This document shows positions 56,939-64,000 of a stretch of 64,000 bases of DNA, piece by piece. Numbering within the stretch: position 1 is the stretch's first letter; each line of letters opens with the position of its first letter. The translations under genes were made by a program, and so were the position numbers. Source of the DNA: Mugil cephalus (lineage: Eukaryota > Chordata > Actinopteri > Mugiliformes > Mugilidae); the NCBI RefSeq assembly GCF_022458985.1, contig NC_061786.1, positions 19,040,974 through 19,104,973 on the forward strand, given 5' to 3'. A model generated the notes under the pieces. It was not told the DNA's origin, did not search any database, and saw nothing but the letters and a program-made list of their open reading frames with translations.

Positions 56939-58029
56939 GAAGGCGACCTCGAGGCGAGGTACGCCAGCGAGGTGATGCAGCCTACTTTAGGTCGATGTTT
57001 CACGGCTAAAATAGCACAGTCATGTGGTATATGCTCAGCTTTCACGTCTATACTTAAGCTTGAGTTTAACATTGCCAGTTAAAATATTAAATTTAACAAC
57101 GTTATCGCAGCGTGTACTCGGAGTGAAGGTCTGGCAGGCTGAAGCAGGGCCCGAGTGGAAATCAAGATTACTGAGTTTGTAAGGATTAGCTCGGCTTAGA
57201 GAGATCCAGACATCTCCTCCACTAATTTCTTTTTATTTGAAGCCGATTAACATATGTTAAAAATTACTTTATTGGTAATTCGATATGCTTTTTATTGTAC
57301 TATAGTTGACAATGGCGCTTTAAATCGTGCAACAACTTCGACAATGGACGAAGATCAATATGACAAAACCCGACTAGTGAAGTCTTCTTAAATGTATTAA
57401 ATCCTTTGTTTTAAGTATTAGCTATAATCCTATTAAAATCGTAGTTTAGCTTTAGGTTTTTTGGGAAGTAAACGGCTGTTGAAACTGGCTGAACCAGAAC
57501 TACTTCAACATGTGGTTTTGGCTGAAAACTGCTGCAGGATATTTGCGTTAGAGCAATTTTCACATTAGCATTGGCTTAATATGTGACTTGTTTTTCCACA
57601 AATGGGTAAAAGGTTGCACCAAGGGGGGAAAACAAGACAACATTAAGGAAATCACCAGGTTAATTATTAATTTTAGTCAGTGAAGGTTGTCCTCTTTTAA
57701 GTATACAGAATTTTCTGCATCTGTTTTGTCGGGGGTTAATGTTTAATTCCAGACATGTTTGTTAACTTTTACGATGTTAACATCTCTGTCCATAAAACAC
57801 TGTGCACGGCTTAATAGGTAAACAAGAGGCAGCGGGTAAACATTTACATTTTTTTGAATATAAACAGTTCTGACCCAGATGAGTAAAAAAAAAAATCTTG
57901 ATCTTTTAATGCATTCAGTTTTAAATAGAAACAAATGTAGGTCAGTGTAGAAGTCTTAAGTATCGACGCTCACATCTGGTGACATGTTTTGCCAATGATA
58001 TATATTCTTCTATTTGTGCAGATATCAAC

Positions 58030-61000
58030 ATGAGTGGCTGTCGTGTCTTCATCGGCCGCTTGAGCCCACACGCCCGAGAGCGAGACGTGGAGAAGTTCTT
58101 CAAAGGATACGGACGGATCCGGGAAATCAACTTGAAGAATGGATTTGGCTTCGTGGTCCGTATTAGAAAAACTACATTGTGGAGATTTTGTTTTATTTAT
58201 TAGTTTTTTAATTCTGTCTTGTTAATCTGATTTTTCTCTTCTCAGGAGTTCGATGACCACAGAGACGCAGATGATGCAGTGTATGAGTTGAACGGCAAAG
58301 AATTGTGCAGCGAAAGGTAATGAGCGTTTTTTTTTTTATTATTATTATTGTTGCACATGAACAGTTGATCTTTTGACTATCGACTCAGTGTAAAGTAGTT
58401 TTGTCTTCTTCCTGCAAACTTAAAATATCTTAATATGAGGAACCTGAAAGTGGTATGTGACAAAGTAGCTTCTTCATTCTGCAAAGTCAGCATCAGAGTA
58501 ACAGATTTTAAGTCTGCCCTGTTCACAGACAGTCTAAATATTGCAAACTGAATCATGGTTCACCCCTAAAACGTCAGATATGTCCTCCCACATTATCTAA
58601 TAACTCTAAACATATCGCATGTGCTCACAGAATCATGACTTTTTTTTTTTTTTTTTTTTTTGTAGGGTGACAATTGAGCACGCTCGCTCCAGAAGAGGAA
58701 GGGGAGGTGGCCCCGGGATGGGACGTTTCGGTGGTGGTGGCGGCGGCGGAGGTGGAGGTGGTGGTGGCGGCGGCGGTTATCGCCAATCACGCAGCAGTGG
58801 ATCAAGGTGCGTTATACTTGAAGTAGCTGCTTCAGACTTCAGCAAACTACTTAGGGGAAGTGTTTGGGTGCAGTGGAAAGTAACTGCTGTGATGTCCCAC
58901 AAACATGTTTATCGAAGAAAAAGATGTGTTTAAGGAACTGGCAAATAAAAACCTGGTACTCCGCCTCAGCACTTTCAAATATTGACACAACTATCTGACA
59001 AACCCAGGACAAATAAAACAGCAGTGAACACGAAGAGAAACTGCATGTGGTGTGGAAATAAATCCGTATGTGGTACAGATCATTGATAGTGTTGTATTTG
59101 TTTGTTTCCTGCACAGATATGGCCCTCCTGTGCGGACAGACCACAGACTCATTGTGGAGAATCTCTCTTCACGGATTAGCTGGCAGGTAAGAGATGACGC
59201 AACTATCTTATCTCCCACACGGCATAAGCTTTATAGAATAAATTGTATATCCCATCTTCCAATTATAATGAAGCAGCAGAAATCAAATTAAATTAAATCT
59301 CATTAGTTAATTGGCTAATTATATTGAAAAGACCCAGAGGTTTTTTTTTTTATTTTTTTTTATATTTTTCCAGAGACAAAAACATATTTTACTGCTGATG
59401 ATGGGCATTCTGACCAAAAACCATAAGCTGTTTCTGAACAGCCGGTTTCCATTATATCAGAGGTGAATAAAACACCCTCCAGTGGGGTGTCAGAAGTATG
59501 TAGCGCCCTCTGCTGGTTGTTTTTTTTTTTCTGAATAGTGTCCATTTGGTGCCTCTCCTCACACGCAGTTGCCGCCGGTCTAAAGTCTTGGCTGGGCCCC
59601 GTAGCGGGTGAAAGTGGTCTAGCGCAGGATACGGTAGCCTTAGGAGGTCCGTAGCCACAGTCTGGAGGTTCTGTGGGCTGGCATCCCCGACTGCTGTAAC
59701 CCCCCTCAAATCCACGGTCCCTACACTCTCCCATTTGGGTCTTTTTCTGTTGCTGATGGAGCTGGGGGGGGGCCTTGAGTCGGGCGCACACCCCCTCCCC
59801 CCTACTTGCTCTCTGGTGGTTCCTTACTTGTGGAGGCCGGATGCTGAGTCAAGGCCGAGGGCGTTTCTCAAGGGCTTAACACTGCATTGGTTCCCATTTG
59901 CTATTTGGACAAGTGGCTCTATGCTAATATCTACCTGGGTATGGAGCGGTAAGTAGCATAAAACTCATGTGATTGGGTTTGTTCAGGGTCGGGTGGTAAA
60001 GGGGTGTAGAGTTACAGTGACAAAGGGGGAATCATGTAAACAGTTAGACGTCTGCTGAGTCAAAAATTACCTTTAAGCACAGTTGTCATTATCAACCCTT
60101 GATAAACACACAGCTGCACCTCATGTACTCCTACACATAAATCCAGTTTTAGGTGGTGTACAAAAAAAAATTAATTAGATCTGATCTTCAGCACAAGAAA
60201 AACAAAAAAAAACTGTCTGGTATCTCACCACGGAGCAGAATTTGCTTTTTACTGATCATATATTCATAAGTCTCGGAGCCAGTTAATGGGACATACAGAT
60301 TTTTTTCTTTTCAGAAAGGGCAACACCTGCTCACTCCCACAAAGTATTTACTGTGGCTCTAGTGTTTACATGGCCTCCACTGAAATGAGAGCTTATCTCA
60401 CAGCATTTAGACATCCCAGGTTTCTGTGTGCTGCTTTCTTTGCTGTCTGTTCATGTCTCCCCTTCCAGGTCTGAAAAGGCTCTCACCGACACCATGCGTT
60501 TCGTTGTCTGTTACTAATCCCACGTTATGCTTTGAAATAGGACCTGAAAGACCTGATGAGAAAAGCAGGTGAAGTTACCTTTGTGGATGCTCACAGACCC
60601 AACAAAAACGAGGGGTGAGCTGCTGTTTTTTGTTTTGTTTTTTTAAGTTAAACATGTCACATCGTCTTCAGTGTGAACGGAGAAGTAATGTCTGGACTCG
60701 ATCACAGGGTGGTTGAGTTTGCATCTCGCAGTGACATGAAGAACGCTATCTCCAAGCTGGACGGGACAGAACTGAACGGACGTAAGCTGAAGATCTTTGA
60801 GGACAGCAGAAGGTGAGTTCTTTTATGTCCTTGTTGGAAATGATTTGTAACTTGGAATAATTACTGGAAACAGTCGGACAGTGCTAGCTTTTCCCTTTTA
60901 AAAGTAATTAAAATAATGTGATGCTTTCGAGCTATGTCAATACATAAAGTGCTTTGCTCGTCCGTCTCTAGTGGACGTTTCAGGCTCTTGAACATGAAAT

Positions 61001-62280
61001 ATTGCCGTTGTATGGACGGAGCTGGTCTTTCTTAAATTCTCTGCTCTCTATTTGTCAAAGTCGTGGACGTGTGTTTTCTCCTGATAAGTCGCCTACATCA
61101 TATATCAATCACGTCAAAGTCCAAATGAGTTCAACTTAGTACCCACCTACTTTTTTTTTTTATTTTTCATTACTCACTTCCTTGGGTGAACACCCTTTTA
61201 ATAAGATGAGACGTTACATTTCCCTGGGGAAACTGAGGTGTTACAGCTTAACGCTAACCTGAACGGCCATCTTCTAAATTACCTCTCAGCTGAAGTTCCC
61301 ATAAATCTTAAACTATTCCCTTTAAAAAAAAAAAAAAAAAAAAAAAAAGAAATCTAAACTGCAAATCATCAGTGAGACAGGTTCTAAAGTATAAAATAAT
61401 AAACGTCCTTTCAACTAGTCCGGATTCAATTAACCATGAAAGCTTCTTCTCTCTCTCTGTCGGCATTGATTACACGGTTATCTCGTTCGAATAAACTCGG
61501 CGCTTACGCTTAGCGTGACCTCGACACGGTGGCAGCAGCAAGGTCGATTAAAACGTGACATCGGTTCACACGGTGTCGGCCTGTTTTGTTTTTTTTATTG
61601 TTTTTGTTTTTAAGGCTAGCCCAGCTAGCAGGCAGTAGACGATAACAACACTTTAATCATACACAAGGGAAATTGCTTGGTCACAGTAGCTTGGTTGCAC
61701 AAAAAGGAAAAAAAAAAACGAAAGATAAGAATTAAATAGAAGTAAAATAGAATGTGGTATAAGCAAAATATATACAGAATTATCATTATGAACAAATTTA
61801 AGTTTCCTGAACCAAACTGATGATGATTGAAACTTGAATCAAGTCTGTGTTTCTTGGTGTTGTTATTTCGTCACCACACATAACAAATAACCTCTTTCTT
61901 TCCCCCACAGTCACAGTAAGAGCCGCTCTCGCTCCCGAAGCTACTCCCGCTCCAAGAGCCGCTCCAGGAGCCGCAACCGCTCCAGGAGCCGCTCCCGGAG
62001 CCGCTCCAGGTCCATCAGCCGCACTCCAGAGAAGAAGACCTCGGGAGGGGGCAAAACCACGGCCCGGTCCCCCTCCAAGTCCAAGTCCCGCTCCAAGTCT
62101 CGCTCCAAATCCCGCTCCAAGTCTCGCTCCAAGTCCCGGTCTAAGTCCCGCTCCAAGTCCCGCTCCAGGTCCCACTCGCGCACGCCGGTCCGGGCCCAGA
62201 GCAAACAGTCCCGCTCCCGTTCTCGGTCCCGCTCGCCCCGCTCACGCTCCCGCTCGGCCTCCGCCGACAGCAGGCACTGA
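58030..62280 (+). CDS. srsf5: Serine/arginine-rich splicing factor 5
   Basis: There are seven coding exons: 58030-58155, 58246-58316, 58666-58806, 59117-59186, 60541-60614, 60708-60812, 61911-62280. They total 957 nt, 318 aa; the human protein is 272 aa. RRM1 (about 4-73) has RNP2 VFIGRL and RNP1-like NGFGFVEF. A Gly-rich linker follows, with 16 consecutive glycines (88-103). The pseudo-RRM2 (about 122-195) carries the signature SWQDLKD (134-140). The C-terminal RS domain (about 196-318) is rich in RS/SK/SR dipeptides. The [11 protein letters not shown] start separates SRSF5 from SRSF4/SRSF6 (MPRVYIGRL). It acts in the nucleus on exon definition, and its RS domain is the target of SR kinases. 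Intron 2 (58156-58245) has a weak GTCCGT donor. Confidence 0.96.
58730..58777 (+). repeat. srsf5: GGN repeat coding 16 glycines in Srsf5
   Basis: Sixteen GGT/GGC/GGA codons in a row, mixed at the third position, between RRM1 and pseudo-RRM2. The human protein has only a short Arg/Gly linker here, so this is a lineage-specific expansion. Confidence 0.9.
59460..59950. other. srsf5: Unassigned GC-rich block in srsf5 intron 5
   Basis: A sharply delimited GC-rich stretch, with C and G runs, sits inside an AT-rich intron. No splice-bounded frame fits between the flanking phase-0 exon ends. The texture suggests an inserted repeat of unknown type, but I find no terminal repeats. Confidence 0.35.
61640..61810 (+). 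mobile_element. LINE-type 3' tail fragment (copy B, srsf5 intron 7)
   Basis: It shares acaagggaaattgcttggtc and acagtagctt plus the following A-rich sequence with 9369-9610, so it is the same family. No coding part remains. It lies about 100 bases before the acceptor of the RS-domain exon. Confidence 0.5.
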
Positions 62281-63091
62281 GATCAGTCCACCCGTAGGCC
62301 GTCGAATAGACTGATAGCTGCTCACCGTGGGCCTGGATGGTGGCGTGTGATTTATTATTATTTTTTTCTTCTTCTTTTTTTTTATTTCATTTTTTTTTTT
62401 TTTTTTTTTTTTTAAACAAAGGGGAGAAATTGCCTTTTACTTGGCTTCCTTTGACATATGACAGGTTGTAAATTAGCCAGCTATCAATGTGCACACATTT
62501 GGCTTTGATTTTTATCCGTTGTGTTTCTTAGTTTTTGATGTGCTTCCACAGAGAAAGAGATTTTGTTTTTGTTTTTTTGTCAGACATTTCAGGGTTGTTT
62601 GTTTTTGGTTTTTTTTGTGCCCCTTCATATCAAATGTATGAACCTCTGATTTTGATCTGTGATGAAAATCCTGGAGTGTGTCCGAGCTGTCTGCCATGTT
62701 TTTGATTCCATCCACTCCTTTGTGCTTTTTTTGAGGGAAAAAAAAAAAAATCTATCGATGCGTCTTATGGTTTGAGCTCCTGGTTTTGCTGTGAATCTGT
62801 GACGAGTCGCTTCTACACGTGCTGCATTCACTGCCCCCGTCGTATGAACGTGATGATGGAAACATCTCCGCTCAACTGGTGGTATATTTCTTGTATCATG
62901 GCTTTGGAATCTGGCATCTGTTGTGGCTGGCTTTTTTTTTAAAAGTAAAAAAAACAAAACAAACAAAAAAAAATGTTTATTCGGGACATTGTCTCATGTT
63001 TCTGATTTTTCTTATTAACTTAATCTCCGGCCTGTGGGGTGTTGAGAGACTGAACACATACTCGTCTCTAAATGTTTCTTAATTTGATACT

Positions 63092-63097
63092 AATAAA
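63092..63097 (+). terminator. srsf5: srsf5 polyadenylation signal (proximal)
   Basis: AATAAA lies about 0.8 kb after the stop, with a second signal at 63152-63157. The 3' UTR (62281 on) is T-rich with a 26-base T run near 62387-62413. Confidence 0.6.
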
Positions 63098-63159
63098 AAA
63101 CGCCCTCTGCATATTGTGATTACCTCTTGTAATGTCTTGTTTCTTTTACATAATAAAAA

Positions 63160-64000
63160 CTTTGTGAATGTGGCTCGTGAGTTGCCCATTCATGTCAAAT
63201 TATGTCTCTTTGGTTGAGATTTTTGGGGAAACTTAATCAGAGATGGGACATATAAATGTTTTTCTTTCATTTACAATGTTGTTCAATCACAAGCATTTAC
63301 CAATCGCATTTAAGGCAAGAACACAGCTCTAAGCTCATTTAATGTGTTTAAAAACAAAGCAATAGGATCTAAAACTCACCCAAACTGAAAGGAAAATGAA
63401 TCCTAGAAGATATTAAATGAGCTGTAAATCATTTCCTAAATTCTGAAAAATCACAACCGTGTAAAAAAAGGTACCACGAAACCTATGAACCTCTAAAAAA
63501 TAGAATAAAACACTTCCTCCGTAGTTCACAATACCAAAGATATTAAAATAGACTGGAATATATATATTAGAAACCTATTAGAAAACAATGAATATTCACA
63601 GTTCACCAGACGAGTTCTGCCGTCACAACTTCACACTGTTCACTTTTACTACTTTTTCCATTTTACTTTTGTGTCTAGAATAAGAACCTCAGACCGTATG
63701 AAATGACTGTATTTGTGTCATTTTGTATCATTGTAGGTTTTTCTTCTGTATTTCTAGTCATCTCATGTCCCCTTGTAGGGATTTTGTGTTTCTTTGTGGT
63801 CATTTTGCGTGTCCTTGGGTTGTTTAGAGGATACTTTTATGAGTCTTGTTTTGTTGTGTTTGAAGCTTTGACCCAAGCTGACGTTCCTTAAGTCACTTCA
63901 CAGGCCCGAGAACTTTAATCTGGTTCAGAGTGTCCATCTATCGGCCTTTAGACTTTGAAGTCAGTATAAAGTGAAATAAAAAAAAATAAAAAAAAGTCAC
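63160..64000. other. Intergenic sequence at the right end
   Basis: AT-rich with only short chance frames. A frame at 63703-63891 is low-complexity hydrophobic with no family resemblance. I see no gene, RNA or repeat that can be named. Confidence 0.5.

Noticed and set aside
57979-58203. Direct reading of RRM1 into VRIRKTTLW as a 74-aa protein
   Set aside because: The tail after FGFV is intronic. Splicing to 58246 restores [16 protein letters not shown] as in SRSF5. It is kept only as a retained-intron possibility.
61798-62314. Open frames reading Ala/Pro-rich or Leu/Glu/Arg-rich repeats over the srsf5 last exon
   Set aside because: These are frame-shifted and antisense readings of the RS-dipeptide codons (CGC TCC AAG), not separate genes.

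Overview
This is vertebrate nuclear DNA, almost certainly from a teleost fish. It is AT-rich with many homopolymer runs. The genes have short coding exons with GT-AG introns, and their products match vertebrate families end to end. The repeats (Tc1-like, hAT-like, TIR-bearing MITEs, LINE 3' tails, a tRNA-type SINE) are of kinds typical of fish. The species cannot be fixed from the sequence. There is no operon, plasmid, phage or CRISPR structure, and I saw no retroviral or LTR element.

Eight protein-coding genes can be modelled exon by exon; every splice join keeps frame. In order: an ARHGEF33-like Rho exchange factor (minus, CDS 3421-8250, 670 aa); cdkn3 (plus, 10958-14131, 209 aa); cnih1 (minus, 15716-20446, 144 aa); gmfb (minus, 24456-28400, 142 aa); lgals3 (plus, 29862-34554, 377 aa); synj2bp (plus, 37002-41448, 144 aa); desi2 (plus, 46049-53457, 199 aa); srsf5 (plus, 58030-62280, 318 aa). 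The first 2.1 kb looks like the 3' UTR of a plus-strand gene whose coding part lies outside the window. The ARHGEF33-like gene and cdkn3 are head to head, as are gmfb and lgals3; cdkn3 and cnih1 are tail to tail.

By general knowledge of human gene order, cdkn3-cnih1-gmfb and lgals3 correspond to 14q22, synj2bp and srsf5 to 14q24, and desi2 to 1q44. The window is therefore a compact, rearranged version of a 14q-type block. The genes do not form one pathway: they cover Rho signalling, cell-cycle phosphatase, ER export, actin remodelling, lectin, mitochondrial outer-membrane scaffold, deSUMOylating/deubiquitinating-type isopeptidase and splicing factor.

The most notable points are an apparent extra ARHGEF33-type gene on the 14q22-like block, a U12-type AT-AC intron in gmfb, an enlarged Pro/Gly-rich galectin-3 N-terminus, a 16-glycine tract in Srsf5, and a repeat family present three times, one copy interrupted by another repeat. 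I found no clearly undescribed biological system; the rest looks like ordinary fish chromosome.
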